DNA of 64,000 bases from Nymphaea colorata. Taxonomy: Eukaryota; Streptophyta; Magnoliopsida; Nymphaeales; Nymphaeaceae. Shown here in pieces: positions 13,212-26,310 of this stretch (position 1 is the stretch's first letter; each line of letters opens with the position of its first letter). The stretch spans positions 14,432,106 through 14,496,105 of the forward strand of contig NC_045141.1 in the NCBI RefSeq assembly GCF_008831285.2, read 5' to 3'. The notes under the pieces are model-generated. The model had not been told where the DNA came from. It was given only the letters and a program-made list of their open reading frames with translations, and made no database searches. Position numbers and translations under genes: made by a program.

Positions 13212-13832
13212 GGGGGTGGGCTGGGCCAACCCCATGCCCGGTCAATTGTGAAGCCATGGGTTTGACAAAGAGGGTGCGGGATTGACAAGTTAGTGTTGGG
13301 TGTTCGTGGTTGAATGAAACACAGATGTTCGACTCTTTACACAGGTTTGTGTAAAGGGCAGTGTTATCATTTAAAAAAAGGTATTTTTGGCCATTGTATG
13401 AAAAGAATTTCTTTTCGTTTTCATTTTTGCCCTTAGAAAGTCGTTTGTTTCTTTTAGACACTGACAGTCATTTTGGTCATTTTGAACCGTAAAACTCACT
13501 GTTCGGAGCCTTTGAGCCCCAGCACGTAGCCATTTCTGGCCTTGAACATCTCAAATTTTACCTGGGGCGTTGAAGGTATTGATGCTGAGGATTTTGCCAC
13601 TCTAACTAATGCTAACAACTAAAATACACATCTTAATATATTCATAAATGTTGAGCATAGTTGTGACCTTAGAGTGGGGGTTGGCAGGCGGCTAGTTTTG
13701 GTCTCGGTGTACTCTCATGACGTTAACTCTACACATTATAAAAAGGGGCACACCGGTATACAATTGAATCATGGCATGAACGTCGCCGTAAGACACAAAA
13801 AACAGGCTTGGTGCCAAAGGAAGTGGGGGGTT

Positions 13833-14200
13833 TAAGCCTATGCATCGGGTCGTCCTGGCCCGATAAAGAGTCGGGATCAGGTTAGCTTGACACCTGAAAC
13901 CCGAGCCCCGGCCTGGCTTGACACGTAAAACCCAAGCCTGAACCCTTTTCGATTAAATTAAAAAATATGTTTAAATATAAAGTAATATATAAATATAACT
14001 AATTATAATAAAATATTATAATTATATATAAAACTTAATAAAATATGTATTTAAAAAAAATATCTAGCCGAACCGAGCTTAATCAAGCCCACCCAGGCTG
14101 GTCCAATGACTTATCAGGCTGGCTCGGTGCCGTTTTTTCGAGTCCAAGTCGGGCCAGGTACCGGGTACCTATCGGATACTCGACCTGACGCCCAGCCTTA
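13833..14200. mobile_element. hAT-like miniature element, family B
   Basis: The left end TAAGCCTATGC and the right end GCCCAGCCTTA are inverted copies of each other. GC-rich CCCGGCCTGG-type arms surround an AT core at about 13955-14060. No ORF. Confidence 0.6.
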
Positions 14201-15676
14201 TAGAACTTGAGTTTTCTTCCTAGAACCGCTACTTTTATTATCATTAAATGTATGTTGCATGAACTCTCCAGTTAGTATTGTAGAGTCCAAAAAAGGGAAT
14301 GAATTTCAGGAGATGTTTAGAATGTTTTTCAAGCAATGAAGGGATTACTTGTTGTCAAGTGGGCAGATCTCATGAGAATCACTGTTTAATCAAAGTGCAA
14401 GTTGTAGTTGTATAAGATCGATCGATGTCTTTGCTGCTTTTAATTAAGAGAAATGGGTTCAGCTTTTACCTTTGACTGTTCACGAGAGGCAAAGCCAACC
14501 CCTTCTTCTTACTCTTAGAGTTTAGGGCTGCTTCGTGACCTTGGTGGCCGTATAGTATACTTTCAACTCGAGTGTCGTGCATGCCACTATTTGCAGTCCA
14601 CAAGAATATAATACATGAGAATCGAATTGAAGATGCGTCATCCATGCAACACTAAGGCCCACCAACTATGTTATGTTCGTTGGGACCAGTTCAATATTAA
14701 AGGTGTTGACTATGACTTTGCCTTTGAACTATTGTGATTCCATCGGAGGATTCCTATACATAAAGCTTATTATTATATACCTGGATTAACATCGGCATTC
14801 TCAATTACTATATCAATCATGCACTTATAAGGAAACTATGGCTGCATTTTTAGGGGCATTTGATAGGCCTGTAATGGGTGGGATTTGTAAAATACTGCCA
14901 TTAATTGCAAACATCGGAAAGTATCCCAACAATCACAATTCGAGCAATGTCACCTGCAAAACCTTGTTCTGAACGACACCGATCTCTTTATAAGTAAAAA
15001 AGTTTTTACCGTCACTGAACAGCTTGATTTAGTGACAGTAGCTATGTCACAAAAGGAACTATATCAATGCACTCTTGGAGATTGAGTGGCGAGGTGTGCA
15101 CGCAACAAATATGCACCAAGAAAAAAAAAGAGGAGGAGGCTGTGGCATTTTAACATTTTTTTAAAAAGTTATGTACATTTTACTCTTTTTAATATTTTTC
15201 ATAATTTTCATTTTATCCTTTCAAATGTCAAAAGTCTTTCTTTTTTCACTTTAATGGGGGCATTTTAGTCTTTACAAAACACAGCCATAATTTTGTGTAA
15301 AATTTCTCTAGTCATCAGGGTGAATCTATTTGTTTAGTACATACTAAATAGTACTTAGTGCTGATTTCTTCGTCTGCTTTTAATTGCACATATCCACCAA
15401 AAATGGGCCTGTAGTTGTACATTGTTGCAATTTCTGGAGGGCTTCACTAATCACTATGTAACTTCATGTAGAAGAAGACCATGCCTAAAATAACTAGTAA
15501 GCAATTAATTGGCTGTGAATCAATTATAACAGATGATTTTCTTATTTTCCTTATATGCAACATGGGTTTCTTAAGACCACATTGATTAATTAATGAACTT
15601 TGCTTCTATTTCTGATCATTTTTTGAAAAGCTTTTGATAACCACACCACCTGAGTGAGAGGTTAAAACCCTCACTC

Positions 15677-15740
15677 TAGTGGCGAAACTAGAAAAATTGG
15701 TTGGAGAGGCATTTGTTTAAAAATATTCAAATTTGGTGGG

Positions 15741-15816
<76 letters not shown>

Positions 15817-15903
15817 TTTAAGATACCTATTTAAAAAAAAAAAACTTTTAAGAAACTCATGTGGGCAGTTGCCCACACCAGTCACCATGTGGCTATGCCA
15901 CTG
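15677..15903. mobile_element. hAT-like miniature element of the AGTGGC / GCCACT type, containing a TA microsatellite
   Basis: The ends are TAGTGGC and GCCACTG. The flanking octamers cctcactc (15669-15676) and cttcactc (15904-15911) match at 7 of 8 positions, an 8-bp target-site duplication as expected for hAT elements. A (TA)33 tract at 15747-15812 lies inside. Open frames that read as YIYIYI are simply this tract. Confidence 0.75.
15747..15812. repeat. (TA)33 microsatellite
   Basis: Uninterrupted TA dinucleotides over 66 bases inside the hAT-like element at 15677-15903. Confidence 0.97.
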
Positions 15904-16260
15904 CTTCACTCCTTCTCACTTGTCTCTGGAGTACATGGAATTGTACCTTTCAATTCAACAATAGCTTTGTCACTGTTCGCCACGAATAGCTGGTTGGGTT
16001 TTTGTTGTTAACCTCCTGCCCACCTACAACCAAAGGTAGTCGACAGTCAAACATGGCAATAGCGACATCCGATCAAGTTTTAAATTTTTAGGCTTTAGTG
16101 GCGGAGATTAACAGGAAGTGGAAGAGGCCATGCGCATTAGCTTTGCCATCACATTGCATGTTGGTTTTCTTTCCTTTTCACTCTATTCACTCTATCAAGT
16201 GTTTGGTTTTGGAAAATTTGTAATCCAATTCAGAAGACAAACACGACCCAATTAATTTTC

Positions 16261-16286
16261 ATATATATATATATATATATATATAT
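16261..16286. repeat. (AT)13 microsatellite
   Basis: Uninterrupted AT dinucleotides. No associated gene. Confidence 0.95.
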
Positions 16287-16639
16287 GGCCGGATGAGCAA
16301 AGGGAATGAGGAGGCTTTGGCTCTTGCCCAACTAGTAAGACCTGAAATTTGAAGGCGACATTATCCATGACAACACTTGAAATCATTATTTCAGCCCATC
16401 TTATTCTTATTACATAGAGTTGGGAATAGGTTGACAAGAGTTTTTCATATCCAATTCTGATCCACCCTACCACGACTTGGATCCAATGGGCTTTAGACCA
16501 TCGATTTGATGGATGGTTTTTTATGGACCTGTGGGCCTTAGCTGTTTCTCGACAAGAGCCTCATACCTTCATCCACTTTGGGCCCAAGATCCACACAATC
16601 ATGTCCAAACAGGGCCATAATAATGCAAGGGAGCACAAC

Positions 16640-16881
16640 TAAACCCGGGCATAGAGTCGGGTACCCAACGGGTAGTTGATACTCGACCTGAAAAAACCAG
16701 CCCAGGTCGGCCCGACCAGGGCCCGATAAACTTTAATTATTAATTTTTATTTTACTAATAAGATACATTATTATTAAAAATATATTTTATATTTAAAAAA
16801 GTATTTTTGTTATTGTAACTAGACTAGGCCCAAGCTTGGGCTCGAGTTTCGAACATCAGGCCAGCCTGAACCCGGCTCTTA
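16640..16881. mobile_element. hAT-like miniature element, family B
   Basis: Starts TAAACCCGGGC and ends CCCGGCTCTTA, with an AT-rich core at about 16730-16815 between GC-rich arms. Built like the other family B members. The flanking octamers match only partly. Confidence 0.55.
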
Positions 16882-18476
16882 CTACAACATTCTTTTCTTA
16901 ATCTTCTTAATTAATCTGCGGAGCATCATCCTCAGCTTATTTACCTCAACGCGGACCAACATGTAAAGCATAGGGAAATATGTATGTGTCGCAGGTTCGA
17001 TCAGCTATGCTATAAGCCTATTGACAACAGAATGCAAAAATAAATAACTCTGGATCTAAATTTCAGATCAAAATCTGGCACGGTCAGGTGTAGGTGTAGG
17101 GGCCCCATACCATACAGCATTGGTAGCTAGAAGTAAAACCTACTAGTCCACACCTACACCTACAAGAGCTTTGTCATTCAACGCCATGCTCAATCATTGA
17201 CATCCTTCCCGCTGTCATCAATAGCCATGTGAAACTTGGACCAATGAGCTGGACCTCCAGATCCAACTAAACAATGTTTTTTTATTTAAAATTGTAAAAA
17301 AAAAAAGGTTGTTAAATAAATAGAGAACTGACATAGACCTTATGTTTAAAATCTGCAGTGTTTGATTTATCCATGATCTTAAGGAAAATTGGGATAAAAG
17401 TGACATGCTAATTGTTATCTTCGAAAGTAAAGATAAACTTTTCCTCTATTCAAACACTGTATTTTTTCCAATAAAGGTGCTAATATGGCATTGATATGGG
17501 TGAAGTTGAAGCAAGTTTTGCAGCTGGGAATGATAGTTGTTGCCTACCAATTTAGTTTCACGACTTCAAAACCATTTAAGTATTTGATCTCAGAGAGGCT
17601 CCCGGTTTCTAAATGGGTTTTGATTGTGTGGCATCACAGATCCAAAATCGTTTTGAAAACGGATCCGGTTCTGTTGCATTGCGGATCGTATTGACTAACT
17701 TGATAATTGGCTTCCCACATGTAATAAGAAGCCGCTTCTGCCACAAAGCCTCTTTTTGGATACTGGATCTGATAGGACCGTATCCGTGTCAGAGCGGTCA
17801 TTTCTTGGATCTGGGATGGGTGTGATCTGGATATGGAGGTGTTTGGATTTTGATTTGCGTGATTCGGTTGGATCCGACCCGGGAAAAGCCGGACATATCC
17901 GACGAGCGATGCGGCGGCGTTGTATAAAGTCCGCATGTCAGGAAGTTTTAAAAGATGTCCTTCTTTTTGTGATGAATTTCCACAATTGAGCTCATGTTTC
18001 TGTTACGTGCCTAACTTTCTTCACAATTATCAAATTGAGTGATTTGTTTCAAAAAAAATGTTTTATGCTACGGATGTTGCTATCATTTTAAATTTAAAAA
18101 ACCAGAAAATTACTTTTAAGATCAGATCAAAGCAGCGGATGGGGATTTTAGCATGAGTTAAAAGGATAATGATAAGAACTAAGGATCTATGGGACTGCTT
18201 TGGGCACGGCGATCGTATTCAAAAAAGTTAAAAGTTTAAGCACTTTCTAGTATTATAAGGAAAATGTGAGACTTAAATGAAAATTCCCTGAATGAAACTG
18301 ATGCAGGGGAGGTTGACGGTTCGCTGCTTCCTTTTAACGGACGCCCGGCGAACGGGAGAGACGCCTGATATTGCTCACTGTCTCCGGCCGACACTCGACT
18401 GTTCATTCTCTGTGTGCGGCAGAGACAGTTGGCGAGCCATTTTGCTGTACATAGTCGCCGGCGGATACGTAAAGGG

Positions 18477-18502
18477 GAGAGAGAGAGAGAGAGAGAGAGA
18501 GA
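18477..18502 (+). repeat. (GA)13 microsatellite in the CLC leader
   Basis: GA dinucleotides end four bases before the CLC start codon at 18507, so they lie in the 5' UTR. A complementary CT tract lies in intron 1 (18677-18698). Confidence 0.95.
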
Positions 18503-18506
18503 AAGA

Positions 18507-18675
18507 ATGGCTAGCGACGGAGAAGACGACTCCGACGGCGTCATCGTAATGAGCGAGCCCCTACTGGCGCAGCAGCGGCTGCCGTCAAGTAAAAACATGA
18601 CCTCCCAGCTAGCCCTCGTTGGTGCCAATGTCTGCCCCATGGAAAGCTTGGACTACGAGTGAGCTCTCATACTCT

Positions 18676-18715
<40 letters not shown>

Positions 18716-21700
18716 TGTTTGGTCTATATGTATAGAGAGATGGTAGTTTTATCTTATTTCAATCAATCAAGATCTCAGCTCTTCCCGCTGATTTTGCCTC
18801 CTCCGTCAAGAATCATTGCATTTATTATGCATATTACTTTGGCAGAGCTTATATCTGTTTTTAAAGTAATGAGGAATTTTGCGGATTTTCTCTGTATTTA
18901 GCTAAAGAATTGGCTTTATCAAGACAACAGAATTATCTGCTCTTCTGTTGATGTTTTTCCCTTGAGACGGACTTGTTCTTTTAATGTTTCTATGAGTTAT
19001 ACGGAGTTTAAATTTCTGGAGTTTTTGCTTCTTGGTCTTCTGAATCCTTCTTCTCTCTGGTCTTCAGCAATTTTTCTGATCCTTGTTCCTGGTCCTCTCC
19101 TCTGTTCCGAGGACTTATTAACGTGTTCATAGCGTAGAGATCAACAAAGTTTGATTTCTTGTTTTGCTAAACGAGAGAATGATATAATTGTCTTTGTTGG
19201 TTCCCGTTGAAGCTAATTGCCATAATTTTGCTTATCAAACAACTGGTATATTTGCTTCTTTCCAGCACTTTTATGGTTTTTTCCAGCTATGTCCTCCTCA
19301 AGTGGGTATATTTAATTTTTCTTGATGCTAATGATATTTAATTGCCTTCATCTATTAGCTCTGATCTAGAATGGAATCCTCTGAATTTTGGCATCCAATC
19401 TTTTGTTCGGCTTTCCTCTTCTCATCGTTGGCATGCTTACAGGACAATCGAGAATGACTTCTTCAAGCACGACTGGCGGAGCTTGGGAGGAGTTCAAAGG
19501 TTTCAGTACGTTCTTCTGAAGTGGACCATTTGCTTTTTGATCGGCATTATCACAGGCCTTGTTGGATTCTTCAACAATCTAGCGGTGGAGAACATTTCAG
19601 GATTCAAGTTTCTTATAACCTCAGATATGATGTCAGAGAAGAAGTTAGTCCCATTTGTTAATTCATTAGCGCAACAGTCCCTTTCATGCTCCCTTTCTTT
19701 AATTCATTTTTGTAGCTGTTAACAAGTTCTTATTGTACTTCTGTAGGTACTTTCTTGCTTTTGGAGTGTTTACAGTGATCAATTTTGTTCTCGTTCTATT
19801 CTCTTCAGTAATAACAGTATGTTTTGCACCATCAGCAGCAGGATCTGGTATACCGGAGGTCAAGTCTTACCTAAATGGTGTAGATGCACCGGGTATCTTT
19901 GCCCCACGAACCCTGTTTGTGAAAGTAAGTTTGGGAAGAAACGGACTTTCTCTTTACTTTCCTATTGCCTTCCTTCTATTCCCTAATTGTTAGTTGTTAC
20001 TCCAAAATAGAAGCACTTCAGTTAAATGGTTTCTGTTTCATGATTGGCAAATATTTCAAGTTATTGCTTCCATTCAATGATAAGATGTAGTGCATTTATC
20101 TTTACAACACCACGAATGCTTCAAAGCCTCCTTCTACTTTTCCTTATGCATGTTGCATGGCAATGGAAGCTTCCAGCCCTGTGATGTAATAATACTGCTG
20201 ATGATGGGATATGCCTGATCGTTTTCCAACTGTATGTGCCCCATCAATTTTTCTTATTTAATTAGATGTTTCCATTATATTTAGTTAGTGACGAGTACTG
20301 CCTTAGCATGCCATGGGCTTACAAAAGGATTTTCCATTCAATTGATTGCTGATAACTGCATTATCAGTCTCATTAATCATGCTCTATGGCGGTTCAATGT
20401 TGCATTGCCTAATGGATAAAACATCACGAAGTAGCTACTTTTGTTAGTTGCACAAGTCTGTCATCATTGTCTCTTTCCTTTTCCTTTGCTGCGGTAACTT
20501 GATATATGTAGCCGGCTCCCAGCAAGGTTGTTGCAGAACTTTGTACAAATAGGATCAAATTCTATCTATGGTGGGAATCAATTCCTCATGAACATAGGTT
20601 TGGACAATATTGCAAGTTAAACCTGCTCTATGCTTGGCAAACATGGAACTTTTGTGTCTTTAGAAAGAGCTTCATTTTACTGGGGTTCTGTTGGATATGC
20701 ATATACTATTGTCCTGCTATCTTTAATTGATGTGGAAATGTCTGATGGGGTTCAGATCCACCACAAAGTAGCCATAAGAAATGTACTTAAGTTGTTCTTA
20801 TATGTAACCTATGTTTTAATTCTAGATGAATGAAGGTGGAATTTTGCAAGCTGTCACATTAATTTAGGTAAAGTAAATTTAATAATTTCGAGTTATCTTT
20901 TAGCACATGTAAGAACGAGATTTCAAGCCCAAGCATGTTTAAACTCTTCAGCTTCTGTGTACTGTTTTGTTGCAGATAGTTGGTTCTGTTGGTGCTGTAT
21001 CATCGTCACTATACATTGGTAAGGCTGGTCCATTGGTGCATACTGGTGCATGCATTTCAGCTCTCCTGGGACAAGGAGGATCCAAAAAATATGGCTTAAC
21101 ATGCAGGTGGATACGTCAATTCAAAAATGACAGAGATAGGCGGGATTTTGTAACATGTGGCTGTGCTGCTGGAATTGCTGCTGCTTTTCGTGCACCTGTA
21201 GGAGGTGTGCTTTTCTCTATTGAGGAGTTATCATCTTGGTATGAAGTTTTTGGTTATTACTTGTATGCTATCCAGATGCCATTTCGCTATTTTCAGAATA
21301 ATTGCATACTTAAAACAGTACAAGTCCCTAATTGTGCATTTAGGATAAAAAACAATAAGTAATAGTAATACTTATTAGCATCCTTTATCTCCGCATAGAC
21401 ATGACCTGCATGCACCAGAGACCAGACATGAACCCGTAGGTTCCTGTTCCCAATCATTCATTTTTGACAGGTAGGACTGTTTCTGTTTTAAAGTCTTCCT
21501 AATGGAGCTGCATAAAGGTTGAGCCACAGAATCCTGTAGACATTCTTCAGCAGTTGTTACAACCTGATTAATGAGTCATAGATTAGTTATTTAAGCTCAA
21601 TAAGCGTGTTTACCCAAAGTCAATTTTCCGGTTTCCAGGAATGATTCTCAAAGGAGATGTTTGATATATCACTATCTTATCTTTTGTGGAAGCACTGATG

Positions 21701-23474
21701 CTCTCTGTTTTCCAGGTGGCGAAGTGCTCTACTCTGGAGAGCTTTTTTCACAACAGCAATGGTTGTTGTAGTGCTACGTGCACTAATTGATGTTTGTAAC
21801 TCCGGAAAATGTGGCTCATTTGCAGAAGGTGGTCTAATTATGTTTAATGTTAACTCAGTGGATATTGAATATCACCTAAGTGATCTGCCTCCTGTGATCT
21901 TTCTTGGAATTATTGGGGGGCTACTGGGGAGCCTCTTTAATTATCTACTGGACACGGTGCTTAGATTTTACAATCTTCTTTACAAGTAAGGCTTCTTCTG
22001 GAGATACATGAAAACTACTCTTTGGTAATTATGCTATTCACTCCTTTTGCAGATAGTGAAGTATATGTTCGTTTTGCAGGAAAGGTATTGCGTATAAATT
22101 GTTTCTTGCTGGCGCACTTTCTGTTTGTACTTCTTGTTGCCTATTCGGATTGCCATGGCTAGCTACATGCACCGCTTGCCCAACTGATAGTGAGGAATCA
22201 TGCTCAACATATTTCAAAACTGGGAACTTCCAAAGATTTCAGTGCCAAGAAGGTTACTACAATGATCTTGCCAGCTTAATTTTCAATACCAATGATGACG
22301 CCATAAGGAACCTTTTCAGATCAGGCACCGACCATGAGTTCCGCTATTCATCAATTATTTTGTTCTTTTTCACTTCCTTCACTCTTGGAATTTTGAGCAG
22401 TGGTGTAGTAGCTCCATCAGGCCTGTTTGTGCCTATCATCTTGATAGGTGCTACTTATGGGCGCCTTGTTGGGAAGGTCACAGGTTCCTATGGCACACTC
22501 AATGAGGGACTTTTTGCAACACTTGGAGCTGCATCTTTCCTGGGAGGTACAATGAGATCAACTGTCTCTTTGTGTGTGATAATTGTAGAACTTACCAATG
22601 ATATCTACTTGCTTCCACTGGTCATGCTGGTTCTGCTGATATCTAAATCAGTGGCTGATTCCTTCAACATCAATGTTTTTGATCAAATTGTTCGGATGAA
22701 GGGGCTTCCATATCTTGAAGCCCATGCAGACCCTTATATGTGGCAACTGATTGTAAGTGATGTTGTCACTGACCCTCTATGGACCTTAAACGGGGTAGAG
22801 AAAGTAAGACATATAGTGCATATACTTAAAACAACAAAACATAATGGGTTCCCTGTGATTGATCAGCCACCTTTTTCAGACTCACCACAGTTGTTTGGTC
22901 TGGTTCTTCGTGCTCATCTCCTTGTGCTGTTGAAGAAGAAAGTTTTCTCTGAGACATGCGCCCTTGCTGACATGGATGCTCTTCGAAAGGTCTCTTCTGA
23001 TGATTTTGCAAAGTCTGGATCAGGTAGAGTTGACAGTATTGAAGACATACATTTGACAGAAGAAGAACTGGAGCTGTTTGTTGATTTGCACCCTTTCACC
23101 AATGCTTCACCTTACACAGTTGTGGAGACAATGTCATTGGCAAAGGCCCTCGTACTGTTCAGGCAGGTTGGTCTACGGCACATGTTGGTTGTGCCTAAGT
23201 CGTCTGATGTAAGAAACTTTTTCCACTTGAAACTTTCTGCTTACCATTACTACCATGTTGTTTACTCCTATCACCAAGTATGTTCACTTATTTAGAAATT
23301 TTGGTTTTTGTTTGACTGTAGAGAGCTCCTGTTGTGGGTATATTGACCAGGCATGATCTTATTTCTGAGAACATCCTAGACTTGTATCCATATTTGAAAA
23401 GAAGCAAATTGAGGAGGCATCGATTTCATCCTCCTTCCTTGATCAGATTGTTTAATTCAACAGCGCGGGACTAA
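18507..23474 (+). CDS. CLC-G: CLC-type chloride channel/transporter, CLC-c/CLC-g subgroup
   Basis: Endomembrane (probably tonoplast) anion transporter with two C-terminal CBS domains. Exons: 18507-18658, 19443-19643, 19747-19924, 20976-21238, 21716-21985, 22080-23208, 23322-23474; all GT-AG, 2346 nt, 781 aa, close to the usual 760-780. The start MASDGEDDSDG is followed by LALVGANVCPMESLDYE, a conserved plant CLC N-terminus. The selectivity filter is GSGIP (residues 150-154); its serine predicts chloride rather than the nitrate preference given by proline in CLC-a. The GKEGP gating motif reads GKAGP (Ala194), whereas the proton glutamate in FSIEELSSWWRS is kept (Glu261, 67 residues later as in AtCLC-a). 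I recall the same alanine in Arabidopsis CLC-g, which is why I prefer that name; CLC-c is the alternative. The CBS part includes HNGFPVID, LFGLVLRAHL and PVVGILTRHDL. Introns are short except intron 3 (1.05 kb). Confidence 0.95.
18677..18718 (+). repeat. (CT)11(GT)10 compound microsatellite in CLC intron 1
   Basis: CT repeats 18677-18698 run directly into GT repeats 18699-18718, close behind the exon 1 donor (GT at 18659-18660). Confidence 0.97.
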
Positions 23475-25420
23475 TGTACAGGCCATATCATGATCTCTGG
23501 TTAAGCCTGCACAATCATTATTTTTTGTTTGATTTTTTCCGCTTTCCTTTTTTCTTCCTATTTTATCATAACAGAAGTTCAGATGGGTAAAATTCATCTG
23601 ACTTGCTTCGTTGCATTTATGACGATGTTTCTCATGAATGTATTCTGTGGAATGGGTCATCAGTTCAGTTTGGTCTTGGGTGACGTCAAGATGAAAGCTG
23701 CCTTCTAATGATAGTCCATCAGGTATGCTTCATTGTTCTTTTAACTGTCTTTGCGGTTCAGCCAATTGGTCAGCAATGATAATAAACTGCCAGCTAAGTG
23801 CACAATTTTTTGTAAACAGGTTGTTCACTAACAGGAGGAAAACAAGGAAGTCCAGCATATTGGTATTCTTGCAATCTTAAGCAGAAACATTATTCTTGAT
23901 TGTGGCCAGGATACCGTGTTTCTGGTCTCTGTAGCCTGTAAGCATTTCCCACAAGTTGGTTACTTCATCAAAATTTTCATCAACGTTGCAAACTGGTAAA
24001 ACCATAACAGTGCAACAGTATGCCTGCTTCTGCTATCAACCGTTGCTGTGCCATACTATTATATCACCCGTTTTTTGACGATAATATCTTTTCATCTTAT
24101 TCAAAAATGGGTCTGACTACATCAAGCAAATATGACTTTTTGGAGGGGTTCACTAAGGCTGCTTGATTGCTTGAAGATGATTGTGATTGCAGTTTGTCCA
24201 AGACACTCTTGTGAAGCACAGAATTATGCAAAGTTTCTCCAAATGGCTGAATCTCATGGATTGGCAATCTTCCTCAAGCAGAATTCTGTTGGGTACATGT
24301 CAGATGATCATGCATTTTTCTGGCTCTATTCTCTCGCTGAAATTCAGGCTGCACCAGCAGGCTTATGAGTCTAGTTGCAGAATTGTTTGATGAAGAGATG
24401 CGGCATCAACTTCGGCCTTGTGCCTGATCAGAAAGAATGTGGAGCAGGACAGTCTGGCTCTTGGAGAGTTTTGTCTAAAGTTGAGAGAAATTACATTGCT
24501 CAAAGTTCACTTGTGCTCTGTTCAGGTTCTATAATGAACTGCAAAATGAAACAATCCGGAAAAAATGATCTGATCTTGTAAGTTTGCCAACTAAACTCAA
24601 TCTTCTGTCATAAAATGAACTCTGTGAACGAGCAGATCTACAGTATACCTAGGCCTGTTCTTATAAAATTACATGGACCGGACCTGGGCTATACTGACTA
24701 AAAGTATTTTACATGTCTTGAAAATTGTGGAATTTTTTATCTGTGTCTTGGATGAGGCTTCCCAAAATTTGGTTTGTAAAAGCTTGACTCTGAGATCAAC
24801 TTTATACTAAGCTTTCATGCAATTTAGAAAGCCAGGTTTGTGTTGTTTTGAGTAGCAATCCAGCAACCGGTTACCTCATCGTAGGAGAAAGAAAAAAAAA
24901 GAGAAAAAACAAGAAAAGTAACCTCTTTCTCTAAATACTTGTACAGAGCAAATCTTAGCCATTTGTGATGAAACAATTTGCAGCAAAACAATATGGTTCT
25001 AGATCGTCAACCTTATGTACGGTTTGATTAGAACTGTTCTATGGTTACCATGCTGGAAACCACAACTCAAGATATGGCTAGTATCAAAGCTTTTTGCTGA
25101 GAATGTTTGGTTATGGATAAACTTGACCAAAAACGAAGTTTGGAAACTCGCGTCCCTTTTGACTAGACAAGACATTGGCTCATTAACTCAAGCTTCCCCT
25201 TCTGGTTCGGTTTATTCACTAAAATGTTAGCATCAACATTGTTGCTAACTAGAAAAGCAAGTAAGCAAAGGCCATAATAATGTTGTGCAAATTTAAATCA
25301 GAGGTTTCTGTAAAATAGTGCTTATGAGTTAGCATGTGAAAAATCAGTCTGAAGATTAGCGAACTTGTTTATGATAGATAAAAATCCAACTGGTAGCCAA
25401 ATTTGAAGGAAGAAATTGCA
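23475..25420 (+). other. CLC 3' UTR and downstream sequence
   Basis: The first 300 bases are probably 3' UTR. An AATAAA at 23781-23786 is a candidate polyadenylation signal. Further on, open frames up to about 78 codons (24132-24581) show no family resemblance or splice context and I do not call them genes. Confidence 0.45.
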
Positions 25421-25438
25421 TTCCACCCAAGGCCTAGC

Positions 25439-25820
25439 CAGTGATGAAGCCAGAAATTTGTGGCTAAGGGGCACAATTATTTTAAATTTCAAATTGTAAG
25501 AGGCACTTATGTATAGAAAAAAGTAAAAAATTATGAAATACCAATGTGTAAATAAGGCAAACTTTTTGAGCTGTTGCAGGCAATTGCCCTCGACAACCAT
25601 CATTCACATGCCTTTGCCACCGCCGTGGAGCCACTAATTTTTGTTTGGAGGTGGGGGCGGCGAACAATATTTTCAAAATTTCTATAGGGGAGCAACAATA
25701 CTTTTCAAAATTTCTACATGGGTCGATTAAACTTTTTCAAAATCCTAGTGTAAATCCTTTTTATTTTCCAAAACCTGAGGGGGGCAATGGCCCCTGCGGC
25801 CTTTCTTGGCTCCACCATGG
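25439..25820. mobile_element. One or two degraded AGTGGC-type hAT-like elements
   Basis: The left end reads CAGTGATGAAGCCAG. There are internal GGCAATTGCCC-like words, a GCCACCG end near 25622, then a second similar block (TGGAGCCAC at about 25626 to GGCTCCACCATGG at about 25820). The words resemble the element at 15677-15903. No target-site duplication is readable. Confidence 0.5.
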
Positions 25821-25900
25821 TTGCACCTGTGTTAATTTTCACCCCACAATACGTGACTTAGCCCTGGGCAATATAAATGGCGAAACTATTGGCACCATGA

Positions 25901-26016
25901 GTTAAATACAGTAAAAACAAATTATGACAGCAGATGCTTTACAGCATAGGAGGGCTTAGGTAGTGTTTGATGGTATAAAGCATCTGCTGTAATACTTTGT
26001 TTTTACTGTATTTAAC
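25901..26016. repeat. Near-perfect 39-bp inverted repeat (foldback)
   Basis: Arms 25901-25939 and 25978-26016 are inverted copies matching at 37 of 39 positions, separated by 38 bases that include GGGCTTAGGTAGTG. This would form a stable hairpin. It is most likely a young miniature transposon; a small-RNA precursor is possible but unsupported. Confidence 0.85.
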
Positions 26017-26310
26017 TGCATTAAAAGATGTGCATCATAAGATCAGATTATAGTAATAGTAATGTGGATCTTAAATTCACGCTACATATAAAAAACCATG
26101 GATTTAAGGTTAGATGGAGGTGTTCCACCTTAAATCAACTGTGCAGACACACCCATAGAGACAAATTTATGCTTCTAAAACAGTGTAGGATGTCACTTCG
26201 ATTTGTAGGAAGAGATTTACGTATACAGCAGCAGAAAACTTTCTCAACACTGAGCTTTAAAAGAAAAGCGCATACAAGGAGAAAGACTCACATACTGCCA
26301 CTTTCTTTTT

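Larger units (their letters stand above)
9980..18476. other. Intergenic region between divergent SYT5 and CLC
   Basis: About 8.5 kb without a supported gene. The first few hundred bases (to about 10430) should be the SYT5 leader and promoter; they include a GAA-type run near 10310-10330. The rest is AT-rich and holds small hAT-like elements, a 45-bp tandem repeat and TA microsatellites, listed separately. Patches rich in GGATCC/GATCCAAATC-like words (11200-12000, 17600-17900) resemble one another and 48100-49400, but I could not define boundaries. Confidence 0.6.

Noticed and set aside
15701-15964. Open frames reading YIYIYI on both strands
   Set aside because: They are translations of the (TA)33 microsatellite inside a transposable element.
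18236-18640. 134-codon minus-strand open frame over CLC exon 1
   Set aside because: It covers the leader, the GA repeat (reading as LSLSLS) and exon 1 of a well-supported plus-strand gene.
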